A DNA stretch of 64,000 nucleotides, taken from NCBI RefSeq assembly GCF_014803405.1, contig NZ_JACYFG010000006.1, positions 565,501 to 629,500 of the forward strand. Direction: 5' to 3'. The notes below the pieces were generated by a model. That model worked only from the letters and a program-made list of their open reading frames with translations. It had not been told where the DNA came from and made no database searches. Both the position numbers and the translations under genes were made by a program. Position 1 is the first letter of the stretch. Every line of letters begins with the position of its first letter. Positions 8,504 to 16,860 of this stretch are shown here, in pieces. This DNA comes from Pelagicoccus enzymogenes (lineage in GTDB: Bacteria; Verrucomicrobiota; Verrucomicrobiia; Opitutales; Opitutaceae).

Positions 8504-9601
8504 ATGACTGGCATAAAACCTGTTGAGTCCCCGAGACTACTTAGCTGCTCACAACCGCAAATCGCCATGCAACCGATCGAAATCTCCACCTTTCCCGGCA
8601 GGACTCTGGAAACTGACAACAAACAGTGGCTGTATTGCGGCGGCACCGCTTACCTTGGACTGCAATCGGATCCCTCCTTTCAGCAAATACTCATCGAAAA
8701 CATCCAACGTTACGGAACTTCCTACGGGGCTTCCAGAAATTCCAACGTTCGCTTCTCCGTCTACGAAGAGGCCGAAGCTGAACTCGCGCGCTGGGCCGGC
8801 TCAGCCGACGCTCTCACCATGTCGTCCGGCTACTTGGCCGCCCAACTCGTATGCCAGAACCTGCAAGGGCTTGGATGCAACCTCCATCATTTACCCGGGT
8901 CCCACCCAGCTCTCAGCACAGCCCCCAACGAACGGAATCCTGTAAGTATCCAGGAATTAGTTACAGCTATTACAGAATCTCCCAACCCAGCACTCCTACT
9001 GGATAGTATCGACTTTCACGGGCAGCACTATCCCCACTTCGAAAAACTTCGCTCCCTTCCCCTCGAAGATTTAACACTAGTCGTGGACGACTCCCATGGC
9101 ATAGGTGCCGTTGGGCCGGAAGGAAGCGGTTCCTACGCGAAACTTAGTGAGCTTGGAGTCAAGGAGCTTATCGTCTGCGCTTCGCTCAATAAAGCGCTTG
9201 CCTTGCAAGCTGGCGGTATTTTCGGCTCAAAGGAACGTATCGCTCAACTCCGTAGCACCGCCTTCTTCACTGGTGCCTCTCCGACTTCGCCAGCAGTAGT
9301 GGCAACCTTCCTTTCAAGCCGCTCGCTCTATCTTGATCGATACGCTAAACTGAAAGAAAACCTGTCTCTATTCCTAAGCCTCAACAAAGATGTTCCTTAT
9401 TTTGAATACAACTCAGGACATCCAGCCTTTTCGCTTAACAATCCGGATCTCGCCAACCACTTGGAAGCGAACAACATCCTCATCACTCGCTTCCAGTATC
9501 CGACTGAAAAAGCGAAGAACCTAGCTCGAATCGTTCTCACCGCTTCTCACACAACTCAAGACATAGAGAAGCTCTCACAAGCGATTCAGTCCTTTGTTTG
9601 A
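8504..9601 (+). CDS. PLP-dependent alpha-oxoamine synthase-like enzyme (BioF/KBL fold)
   Basis: 365 residues (ATG 8504; a second at 8567 would give 344). Fold-type I features: YLGL, GTSYGASRNSN substrate loop, ALTMSSGYLA, VVDDSHGIGAVG (residues about 193-204; Asp195 or 196 for the pyridine N and His198) and SLNKAL with the Schiff-base Lys230, then GGIFG. These match 8-amino-7-oxononanoate synthase, serine palmitoyltransferase and 2-amino-3-ketobutyrate ligase. It is a little short for the family, and no biotin genes are near. Pairing with the methyltransferase suggests a small specialised pathway, perhaps lipid or amino-ketone synthesis. Confidence 0.82.
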   Translation: MTGIKPVESPRLLSCSQPQIAMQPIEISTFPGRTLETDNKQWLYCGGTAYLGLQSDPSFQQILIENIQRYGTSYGASRNSNVRFSVYEEAEAELARWAGSADALTMSSGYLAAQLVCQNLQGLGCNLHHLPGSHPALSTAPNERNPVSIQELVTAITESPNPALLLDSIDFHGQHYPHFEKLRSLPLEDLTLVVDDSHGIGAVGPEGSGSYAKLSELGVKELIVCASLNKALALQAGGIFGSKERIAQLRSTAFFTGASPTSPAVVATFLSSRSLYLDRYAKLKENLSLFLSLNKDVPYFEYNSGHPAFSLNNPDLANHLEANNILITRFQYPTEKAKNLARIVLTASHTTQDIEKLSQAIQSFV

Positions 9602-9648
9602 AGGCGAGCCGAAATTGCGGATGAAGATCCGCCCTCATCTTCATCGGC

Positions 9649-9681
9649 AAAAAGCAAGCCCCTGCCCGAAAACGGACAGGG
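9649..9681 (-). terminator. Probable terminator of the CHRD gene
   Basis: On the minus strand a 9-base GC-rich stem (9681-9673 with 9668-9660, one G-U pair) with a TTTT loop is followed by GGCTTGCTTTTT. It lies about 60 bases after the stop of the leftward gene ending at 9742. Confidence 0.5.
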
Positions 9682-9741
9682 ACTCGAAGAACGAGCGTGT
9701 CCTCGATGTTAACAATACGGGCGTGCGAGGCACAAACGTAT

Positions 9742-10566
9742 TCAGTCTACCACTTCAAGCTGACCTCTTACTTCGCCACTCGGAATCACGTTCGAGTGGA
9801 AATTCACGTAGGCACCTCCCGTGATCAGGAGCGCTGGATCACCTCCGTAAGCCAGATCCTCGAATTCGCCTTCCAAGTCGTCGCCGACGCGAGTGTAGGC
9901 GGACTCGTTACCGATGCCAACGACCACCGGACCGTTAACTCCGAATGGAGCCTGGTGGATGTGGGAACCCACCAGATCATTGGAAAATCCTAATAAGGTG
10001 ATGGAAAGATCGATGGTATTCGATCGCGGGTAGTAAGTAGCCAAAACGACACCCGTCGCGGGGGATCCATTGGGTGGCACTTCCTGCAGGCCATCGGCAA
10101 CAGCCATCAACTCGATAGGCCCCGGGTAAAGCTGCCCCCGCACTTCCCCGCCCGGAAATGCTGCTGTATGGAAGTTTAAATACGCGCCTCCCGAGAGCAG
10201 CATCGCCACGTCGCCCGTGTAAGTCCCTCGTTTCACCTTGAGCTTCAAATTGTTTTTGCCTCGGGTATAGCTGGACTCCCCTCCTAGATTGAATCTTACG
10301 GGACCATTCGTGCCCGCATAGGCCTGGTGGATATGGGAAGCGAGCAAAGGTTCATCAAACTTGTGCAGTGTGACAATGAGGTCGAAGGTGTTGTCCTCCG
10401 TGTTGAACTGCATGGTCGCTCTGCCAATGGAGTCCGACGCGTTGGAGGGCACTTCCTGACTGCCATTAATGTCCGCATGCAACTGGACAATGCGGCCAAA
10501 CGATAAGGTTGAGAGTATTGCTAAGAAGCCAAGGACTAAGAGACGGATTAAATATGACGTTTTCAT
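9742..10566 (-). CDS. Secreted protein with two CHRD domains
   Basis: 274 residues with a signal peptide (about 1-24). Two CHRD (chordin-type) domains follow: QEVPSN...ASHIHQAYAGTNGP...GGAYLNFHTAAFPGGEVRGQL and QEVPPN...GSHIHQAPFGVNGP...GGAYVNFHSNVIPSGEVRGQL. The HIHQ and NFH...GEVRGQL motifs are diagnostic. Bacterial CHRD proteins are exported and of unknown function, possibly metal binding through the His residues. The gene stands alone with its own terminator. Confidence 0.9.
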   Translation of the reverse strand: MKTSYLIRLLVLGFLAILSTLSFGRIVQLHADINGSQEVPSNASDSIGRATMQFNTEDNTFDLIVTLHKFDEPLLASHIHQAYAGTNGPVRFNLGGESSYTRGKNNLKLKVKRGTYTGDVAMLLSGGAYLNFHTAAFPGGEVRGQLYPGPIELMAVADGLQEVPPNGSPATGVVLATYYPRSNTIDLSITLLGFSNDLVGSHIHQAPFGVNGPVVVGIGNESAYTRVGDDLEGEFEDLAYGGDPALLITGGAYVNFHSNVIPSGEVRGQLEVVD

Positions 10567-10876
10567 AAGGATATAACTTCAGGGGTTTGTACCGACTGGG
10601 CTCGATTCAAGCCCGGACCCAATCAGGGGCTAAGGCCCGCAGTGCCAGCCAAAAATCAAACTGCTGCGCGGCCACTTCTTTATTGCCACAACCTACCACA
10701 CAATGCGTCACTCCGCCGCGTGCCGGATCATATATTTCGTTAGGATTTTGAGATGACGAAGCTTTATCGTACAAGTCCCTCCCCTTGCTTCGCCGTATAC
10801 CTAGCAATAAGCAACTAGGTTCAATACTTCAGCTAATCGAGGAGGATAATATAAACATCCCTCAGCGTCCTTCTAT
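10567..10876. other. Intergenic region, nothing recognised
   Basis: 310 bases between two leftward genes. It presumably holds the CHRD gene promoter near its left edge. I see no RNA gene, repeat or clear terminator. Confidence 0.3.
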
Positions 10877-12286
10877 TCAATCGCCGTACCGAATCCCTAA
10901 TTTTAAAAAGCGAGGCTCCAATCCTGATTTGACGATAAATTCGAGGCGCCACAGATCGGCGGAGAACTCCTGTGCCGATACCATCTCCAGCCAGTCCGAT
11001 TCGCTGGTCCAATAGTTTTGTTCAGGATGATAGACCAAGGCCCCACCCGCCTGTAGCGATAGGTCATCGGAGGCATAGACGCGAAAGGACAGCTGGGGGT
11101 CGCTTGACCGGCAGACCATCGACAAACCGAAACTTCCATATTCTAATTTCGGATACACTCCCAGTTCAGATCGGCTCTCTGCGGAAAACGCCTGCGAGCC
11201 CGTGGCATACTCGAACAAATTCGCAACTCGGTCGCGATCGGGATCCGCGGTTTGTTCGAGAAGGGCCGCCTCCCCATCCGTGACCTGTTGACGGATCCAT
11301 ACCGCATAGCCATCGAGGTACTGCTGGGAAACGCGAATGGCTTTGCCCTCTCCCACTACGATGGCCCGACCTCCAGCCAAAACGAGATCATTTACTTGGT
11401 CTGAAGAACTGGCCAAGTGACGTTGCCAGGCCAATCCATCATCCGAGTAAAAATCCCACGAAATCGTCTCGAGAGGGCTCAACCTCTCAGTGCCAGAGGC
11501 GAAATAACGCTCTCCATCGAAAGACGCCCCTCGCACAGCCGTATCTTTGAAAGCGAACCCACTCTCCCATGTCTGGCCCGCGTCTTTTGAAATGAAGACC
11601 GAGCTCCCTGACAGGATAAAAACGCCCCTTTCGTAAGCCACAGAATGAACAATCCCTGCCTCGGGCAAGGAACGCTCGCTCCATGTCTTCCCACCATCCT
11701 GAGAAAGCAAAACGGCATTGGCGTAATTGATCGCCACAAAAACGCCGTTTCCGAAAGCGATTCTTTTGAAGTACCCGAGAGCCCCCAGTTGAGAGGACTC
11801 CCAATCGCCCCCGACTTCGCGTCGTGCCACTGCTCCTTCATCTCCGACCGCAACCCAAACGCCGTCTCCAAAAGCGACATCGTTATAGCTACGGGTCTCA
11901 GCAGTCAAATTGACGAGTTCCCACTCCTCCAGATTCGTGGAGAATGCCAAGGCTCCCACCGCTCGCCCCAGTTCGTCGCTCCATTTGGAAGCTGTCACGC
12001 AGTAGCCATCGTATCCTTTCTCGATAGTGCGATAAGCCGCCTGTATATCGATAAGCTTCGATTCCCAATCGAGTCCGTCAGCTGAGAGCATAAGCTCACC
12101 CCGCCCGGAAATCGCTAGGAAGCGACCATCAACGTAGTCAATATCCCATACACCTAAGCTTGGATCGAGATCCACAGACTCCCACGGCGTCAGCTCGTCA
12201 ACGAAGGCTCCTTGGCCTCGGCTAGTATTGTGGCAGCAAAGAATTGAAAAAACGAATACGATCGAGGGCAGCAAGTGAGGCTTCAT
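10877..12286 (-). CDS. Secreted BNR/sialidase-like beta-propeller with EYA-type C-terminal tail
   Basis: 469 residues from the ATG at 12284-12286, chosen because it opens a signal peptide (MKPHLLPSIVFVFSILCC); the frame stays open further upstream. Repeated motifs such as LSADGLDWE, FSTNLEEWE, LSQDGGKTW, ISKDAGQTWESG and YSDDGLAWQ are BNR/Asp-box-like, giving a sialidase-type or photosynthesis-stability-like propeller. A long linker has DPDRDRVANLFEYATGS, a C-terminal motif common in Verrucomicrobiota exported proteins. No sialidase catalytic arginines are obvious, so a binding role is as likely as hydrolysis. Confidence 0.78.
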   Translation of the reverse strand: MKPHLLPSIVFVFSILCCHNTSRGQGAFVDELTPWESVDLDPSLGVWDIDYVDGRFLAISGRGELMLSADGLDWESKLIDIQAAYRTIEKGYDGYCVTASKWSDELGRAVGALAFSTNLEEWELVNLTAETRSYNDVAFGDGVWVAVGDEGAVARREVGGDWESSQLGALGYFKRIAFGNGVFVAINYANAVLLSQDGGKTWSERSLPEAGIVHSVAYERGVFILSGSSVFISKDAGQTWESGFAFKDTAVRGASFDGERYFASGTERLSPLETISWDFYSDDGLAWQRHLASSSDQVNDLVLAGGRAIVVGEGKAIRVSQQYLDGYAVWIRQQVTDGEAALLEQTADPDRDRVANLFEYATGSQAFSAESRSELGVYPKLEYGSFGLSMVCRSSDPQLSFRVYASDDLSLQAGGALVYHPEQNYWTSESDWLEMVSAQEFSADLWRLEFIVKSGLEPRFLKLGIRYGD

Positions 12287-12518
12287 GCTAGGATGGAACG
12301 GGGAATCGGCATCCACGCAGAGAGCTGCGCTCGGGTCAAAATCGAATTGCCTTCGGCCACGCATAAAAAAACGCAAACAGGCAGCGGTATATTTGAAGCG
12401 AGCCATGGAACCAAAACCACAAGGAAGGAACGCCAAGCCCGTTCGATCCGCTGAGGGCTAGCTGGTCCGTTCCGCAGGAAACGCTTTCCCTTAAGTTTGG
12501 CGTCGAACTTTCACCCTA

Positions 12519-13208
12519 ATGCCTCAAGGCTTTACGCTCCTTTTCACCCATCGAGACCTCCCCGTGCAGCCCACACCTACAGTCACAGTCGCTTGGAAAC
12601 GGTTCAGCGCAGCCCTTTCGCTGGATTCCGCGATGGCTGCCCCACTGCTCGCGCGGCTTTCCCGCGCCTACCAGACCGGTGACAGACACTACCATACCCT
12701 GGAGCACGTCATCGACTGCTTGAGTACGCTATCAAGCTACCCAAGCCCGCCCAGCCCCCTAAGCATCGAGCTTGCTCTCTGGTACCACGATGCCATCTAC
12801 GATCCCAATCGCAGCGACAACGAAGCTCAAAGCGCCTTGTTCATGGAAAGCGAATTCGCAGCCGCTGAACTCGATCCGCAGATTCTGGGACAGGCAAAAG
12901 CCCTTGTGCTCGCCACTTCCCATAAAGAAACGGCCTCAAATGAAGCGGAAGCGATCATCGCCGACGTCGATATGGCAATCCTAGCGACCCCACCCGCTCG
13001 CTACCTGCAGTACACTCAACAGATCCGGAAGGAGTATTCATGTTTCGACGACGCATCCTATCGGGTCGGTCGAAGCACGTTCCTGAAAACGTTTCTTTCC
13101 CAATCCCAAATATTCCAAACCGCCCACTACCGGGATATGTTCGAAAACCGAGCTCGCATCAACATGGGCGAGGAACTTAAACGCCTAAAAGCCAAGGACT
13201 CAGACTGA
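12519..13208 (+). CDS. HD-superfamily metal-dependent phosphohydrolase (COG4339-like)
   Basis: 229 residues. RHYHTLEHV (His57, His59, His63) and LALWYHDAIYDP (His90-Asp91) form the HD metal site, followed by DNEAQSA and the ADVDMAIL helix seen in COG4339 predicted phosphohydrolases. Cytosolic and monocistronic. Nucleotide or phosphate-ester substrate unknown. An alternative later start would only trim the non-conserved first 20 residues. Confidence 0.88.
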   Translation: MPQGFTLLFTHRDLPVQPTPTVTVAWKRFSAALSLDSAMAAPLLARLSRAYQTGDRHYHTLEHVIDCLSTLSSYPSPPSPLSIELALWYHDAIYDPNRSDNEAQSALFMESEFAAAELDPQILGQAKALVLATSHKETASNEAEAIIADVDMAILATPPARYLQYTQQIRKEYSCFDDASYRVGRSTFLKTFLSQSQIFQTAHYRDMFENRARINMGEELKRLKAKDSD

Positions 13209-13348
13209 GCCCTCCTCCCTTCTCAGGCCACAGAAGGCTCCGTTTCGTTTTCGTGACGAAGCCCCTTACTTCTTGCTTCCTTTGAGCATCCAGCGCTCTT
13301 GGTCTGGATATTGCTCCGACGCGAAACCCGTTTCCTCACAAACGAACC

Positions 13349-14344
13349 ATGACCCGTATCCTAATCGACCAACTAGAAATCAATCACGGCTATCCTTTCG
13401 ATCCAACATATGGATACAGCCTAGAGGCGCTTCTGTCGGTCGAGACTCCTCCCGAACCCGAGGATTTCGAGGCTTTCTGGAGAAACCGATACGCCTTCGC
13501 CCTCCAACAGGACCCCGAACCCAAACTCACACTCTCCCACTCCGACCACCCACGGTGGAAAGTATACGACCTGCGATTCACCTCGACCCACTCCTTTACC
13601 CTTGGCGGCTGGGTTATCGTTCCGCAAAACGGAGAAGTAAAGCAGGGCATCGTCGCGGGACATGGCTACGGAGGACGCGAAGGGCCGGACCTGACGCTCC
13701 CCTTTGAAAACACTGCCATCCTATTTCCCTGCTGCCGCGGGATAAGCCGCTCCCAAAGCGACCGCATACCAGCGGAACCGAACCGTCACGTCATCCACGG
13801 TATCGATAATCGGGATACATACGTGATCGGCGGTTGCGTGGACGACCACTGGCTCGCCGTTTCCGCCCTGCTGCAACTGTTCCCCGAAGTAGCTGGCAAG
13901 ATTGGCTGGCTGGGAGTCAGCTTTTCCGGAGGGATCAACATGCTAGCGGCCCCCTGGGACGAGCGCGTCTCCCGTTCCCACAACAACGTTCCCACTTTCG
14001 GCAACCAAGCCTTGCGTCTCACCTTGCCCAGCGTGGGGAGCGCCTCTGGCGTGGCCGACTACGAAAGGCGGCATCCCGGGCAAACCCAACCCGTCTTGAG
14101 GTACTTCGACGCTGCCAGCGCCGCCAAGCGCCTGCGTCATCCCTGCCATTTGGCTTGCGCCCGCTTCGACCCCGCCGTGGCTCCCCCTGGACAATTCGCA
14201 ATCTACAACGCCTTGCCGACCGACACGCGCCAGCTTTTCGTTCTGTCTGCCGGACACCACGACTACGCCAGCCAAAGCGAAGAAAACACCCAACTGTTGC
14301 GCGAACTTCGCGCCTTCTTTTCACAAGGCGAAACCCATCTATGA
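13349..14344 (+). CDS. Acetylxylan esterase-like hydrolase (CE7/AXE1 family)
   Basis: 331 residues with the AXE1 alpha/beta-hydrolase layout: N-terminal PPEPEDFEAFWR, strand and HGYGGREGP oxyanion region, nucleophile elbow VSFSGG (probable Ser193), catalytic Asp in ACARFDPAVAPPGQF and His in LSAGHHDY. In typical CE7 enzymes the elbow reads GGSQGG, so this copy has Ser in the first Gly position. No signal peptide, so it probably deacetylates imported sugars or small esters. The next hydrolase gene starts 13 bases downstream, an operon. Confidence 0.85.
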   Translation: MTRILIDQLEINHGYPFDPTYGYSLEALLSVETPPEPEDFEAFWRNRYAFALQQDPEPKLTLSHSDHPRWKVYDLRFTSTHSFTLGGWVIVPQNGEVKQGIVAGHGYGGREGPDLTLPFENTAILFPCCRGISRSQSDRIPAEPNRHVIHGIDNRDTYVIGGCVDDHWLAVSALLQLFPEVAGKIGWLGVSFSGGINMLAAPWDERVSRSHNNVPTFGNQALRLTLPSVGSASGVADYERRHPGQTQPVLRYFDAASAAKRLRHPCHLACARFDPAVAPPGQFAIYNALPTDTRQLFVLSAGHHDYASQSEENTQLLRELRAFFSQGETHL

Positions 14345-14357
14345 TAACATCTACCCC

Positions 14358-15119
14358 GTGAATAGAGAGTACCATAAATGGTGGAGTCCGCGCCTTCAGC
14401 GGCAAATGGAGTTGATCGTGCACGGACACGCCGGAGATCGCGTACTCGTCTTTCCCACTCGAGGCGGACGCTTCTACGAATACGAAAACCTCGGCATCGC
14501 CAATTCTGTCCGACCCCGCATCGAAGCCGGGGAGCTCCAACTCTACTGCGTGGACAGCATCGACCAAGAAAGCTTCTATTGCTGGTGGGCTCACCCTGCC
14601 GGCCGTATCCAGCGACACTTGCAATACGAGCAGTACATCATGGAGGAGGTCTTTCCTCTGATGGACCTCAAGAATCCCGCAGGACGAACCATCTCCCATG
14701 GCTGCAGCCTCGGAGCTTTCCACGCAACGAACATCGCTTTTCGCCACCCCCAGCGCTTCCAAAAGCTCGTCGCCTTTTCCGGACGCTACGACTTGACCGC
14801 TTCCGTAGAATGCTTCCACGACCTCTTCGACGGCTTCTACAACGACGACATCTACTTTAATACCCCCTCCCACTTCCTGCCGGGTCTCAACTGCGCTAGA
14901 CGTATCCATTTTCTGAGACAGATGGAAATGGTGTTCACCATTGGCGAAGAAGATCCCTTTCGCGAAAACAACGAATCCTTCAGCCAAATCCTCTGGGACA
15001 AAGGCCTCTGGCACGACTTCCGGTACTGGCACGGTCGCGCTCACCGCGGACGCTATTGGCGTCAAATGGCCCCCGAACTCCTCGCCCCCTTACCCCGCAA
15101 CAAGCGAGCGAGCGCTTGA
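14358..15119 (+). CDS. Esterase-D/feruloyl-esterase-like alpha/beta hydrolase
   Basis: 253 residues with a GTG start at 14358, 13 bases after the CE7-like gene. The nucleophile elbow is HGCSLGAFHA, preceded by VLVFPTRGGRFYEYE; catalytic Asp is probably in IGEEDPFREN and His in WHGRAHRGRYW. This resembles the PF00756-like cytosolic esterases often labelled esterase family protein. Together with the upstream acetyl esterase it may remove acyl groups from sugars, but the substrate is inferred only. Confidence 0.82.
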   Translation: MNREYHKWWSPRLQRQMELIVHGHAGDRVLVFPTRGGRFYEYENLGIANSVRPRIEAGELQLYCVDSIDQESFYCWWAHPAGRIQRHLQYEQYIMEEVFPLMDLKNPAGRTISHGCSLGAFHATNIAFRHPQRFQKLVAFSGRYDLTASVECFHDLFDGFYNDDIYFNTPSHFLPGLNCARRIHFLRQMEMVFTIGEEDPFRENNESFSQILWDKGLWHDFRYWHGRAHRGRYWRQMAPELLAPLPRNKRASA

Positions 15120-15279
15120 TAAAAGCGATCAACAAAGCGCCCCCTGCGCCTTGCTCACCGGGCCGTACGCGTTGAGCGGGTCTGCGACCATTCCAGCGAC
15201 GCTCCTTTTCGACTTTCTAAAAATCTAGCGTTGCAGCGCGACTGATTTGCAAGATGGATCGTTTTCTGGCGTGGGCTCT

Positions 15280-16860
15280 ATGCCCCGCATTTCTATGGGA
15301 AGGATCACAACTTTTGTCCGGATACTTTGCGTCGGAGCGGCAACGATGTCGGCGGTGCCGAGCCATGCTCTCCCTTCGGCCCCGGAAGCGTCAAGCCCGA
15401 GCACACCACCCTTCGACGAATCGCTTATCTGGCAAACGGTGGAAGCTGCACCCGTCGGCTTCTTCAGCGCCATGACTTTGCCCACCCGCCCCGTTCCCTT
15501 GGATCGCGCGGTCACCGACAGTCAGGAAGCCGCAGCGATTCTGCTCAACTTATCGATTCAGGAGTGCTTGTCCGACCCCGAGCTGCTGCTCTGCTACAAA
15601 AACCTGATTTCCACCCTCGCTCCATATGTGCCAGTTCTGCTCGGCTACGACGACTCGGAGACTCGCGATCTGGAGCGAGCCCGTATCGCACTCGGTATCG
15701 ATGAAACGAGCTCGATTGGCGACTCGGTAGCGTTCGTAGAATCGCGCAGCAAATCGTATTGGATTCGCGACTACGGTCCAATCTTCGCCATCGGAAAAGA
15801 CGGCAAGCTCATCGTCGTGGATCCCATCTTTGGAAACTGGGAGCAAGAGTTTCGCAGCTTTGCCGAAGACGACGAGTACGCTCAAGCCACCACGGACTAC
15901 GTGGTATTCAAAAAGCGCGATCGAAAGAGCGACCTAACGCCACTCGTTCTGACCTCATACTTTCGCAGGGAAATGGGCATTCGCAGCGAAACGTCGCGCC
16001 CGCCCCTGCTTCTCCTCGGAGGCAACTACCTACCAAACGGCAGCGACCTCGCTCTTGTATCCGAAGATACAATACTTGCGAATGGCGGACTTCGAAACCG
16101 TACAGAACAGGTTATAAGGGCCTACCTCGGATCCCAACAAATCGTATTCCTAGAGAGTGTTCCTCATCCACTGGAAAGCCGCTTGGACTCACAGGTTTCC
16201 TTTCTGGACGCGAGGACCGTACTCGTCGCTTCCCCTCCTGCAAGCAGCCCCCAGTCCAGCTCAGCTGCAAAGTTTCTCACCCGACAACTGGGCGAAGTGT
16301 ACCGCGCAAACTTAAATGCCCTCGGCAACGGCTCCTTGGGAATCGAAATCAGGTCCATTCCATCACTGCCCCTGCGAGAGGCCACCCTGGAAGAGGCCCT
16401 ACAGGCCATCCGCGAATCGGTGAAGCAAAGCCTCAATGCTTCCGCAGACACGAACGAACAAACAGTCCAGCAACTCGAAAAATTGGCTGGCAAGCCGATC
16501 GACCTCGACTCTCTCGAGGGATTGGCAACGGCAACCGCCCTCGTGCTGCAGCGAAACTTGGAGCCCTTGGTGGAGGAGTTCCGTATCGATTCGATGTACC
16601 AACGAACCTTTACCAACGGACTCTGCCTCAATCTCGGCGCGGGAAGGCTCCTGCAGCTTTTGCCACGCTACACCGCCGCACCTGGAGAACGAGGCGCAGC
16701 CATCCAAGAGATTGAAAAGCGCGTTGAGGCTGAGTACCTCAACACGGCTCCACACTGCGAAATCGTCTGGATAGAGGCAGACGCCCTGGCGTCTCGCGGC
16801 GGAAGCTTGCGACGGGCCGCCATGATCGTTCCCAAAGTCCAAATTTCGAATACAGAATGA
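15280..16860 (+). CDS. Exported agmatine/peptidylarginine deiminase-like protein, catalytic residues lost
   Basis: 526 residues from ATG 15280 (15295 also possible), with a signal peptide ending near PSHALPS. It carries the Porphyromonas-type PAD/agmatine deiminase fold signs: WIRDYGP, LLLLGGNYLPNG and SEDTILANGG. However the His-x-Asp motif reads SRLD (Arg301, Asp303) and the C-terminal GGxxHC motif reads GGSLRR (Arg512 where Cys is needed). In the next gene both are intact. It overlaps that gene by 4 bases (ATGA). Likely a non-enzymatic partner or binding subunit of the active paralogue. Family members are usually near 350 residues, so both copies are enlarged. Confidence 0.85.
   Translation: MPRISMGRITTFVRILCVGAATMSAVPSHALPSAPEASSPSTPPFDESLIWQTVEAAPVGFFSAMTLPTRPVPLDRAVTDSQEAAAILLNLSIQECLSDPELLLCYKNLISTLAPYVPVLLGYDDSETRDLERARIALGIDETSSIGDSVAFVESRSKSYWIRDYGPIFAIGKDGKLIVVDPIFGNWEQEFRSFAEDDEYAQATTDYVVFKKRDRKSDLTPLVLTSYFRREMGIRSETSRPPLLLLGGNYLPNGSDLALVSEDTILANGGLRNRTEQVIRAYLGSQQIVFLESVPHPLESRLDSQVSFLDARTVLVASPPASSPQSSSAAKFLTRQLGEVYRANLNALGNGSLGIEIRSIPSLPLREATLEEALQAIRESVKQSLNASADTNEQTVQQLEKLAGKPIDLDSLEGLATATALVLQRNLEPLVEEFRIDSMYQRTFTNGLCLNLGAGRLLQLLPRYTAAPGERGAAIQEIEKRVEAEYLNTAPHCEIVWIEADALASRGGSLRRAAMIVPKVQISNTE

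Noticed and set aside
14019-15065. 348-codon minus-strand frame
   Set aside because: Mirror of the two esterase genes in a GC-rich region; composition is Val/Gly/Glu-rich with no domain.
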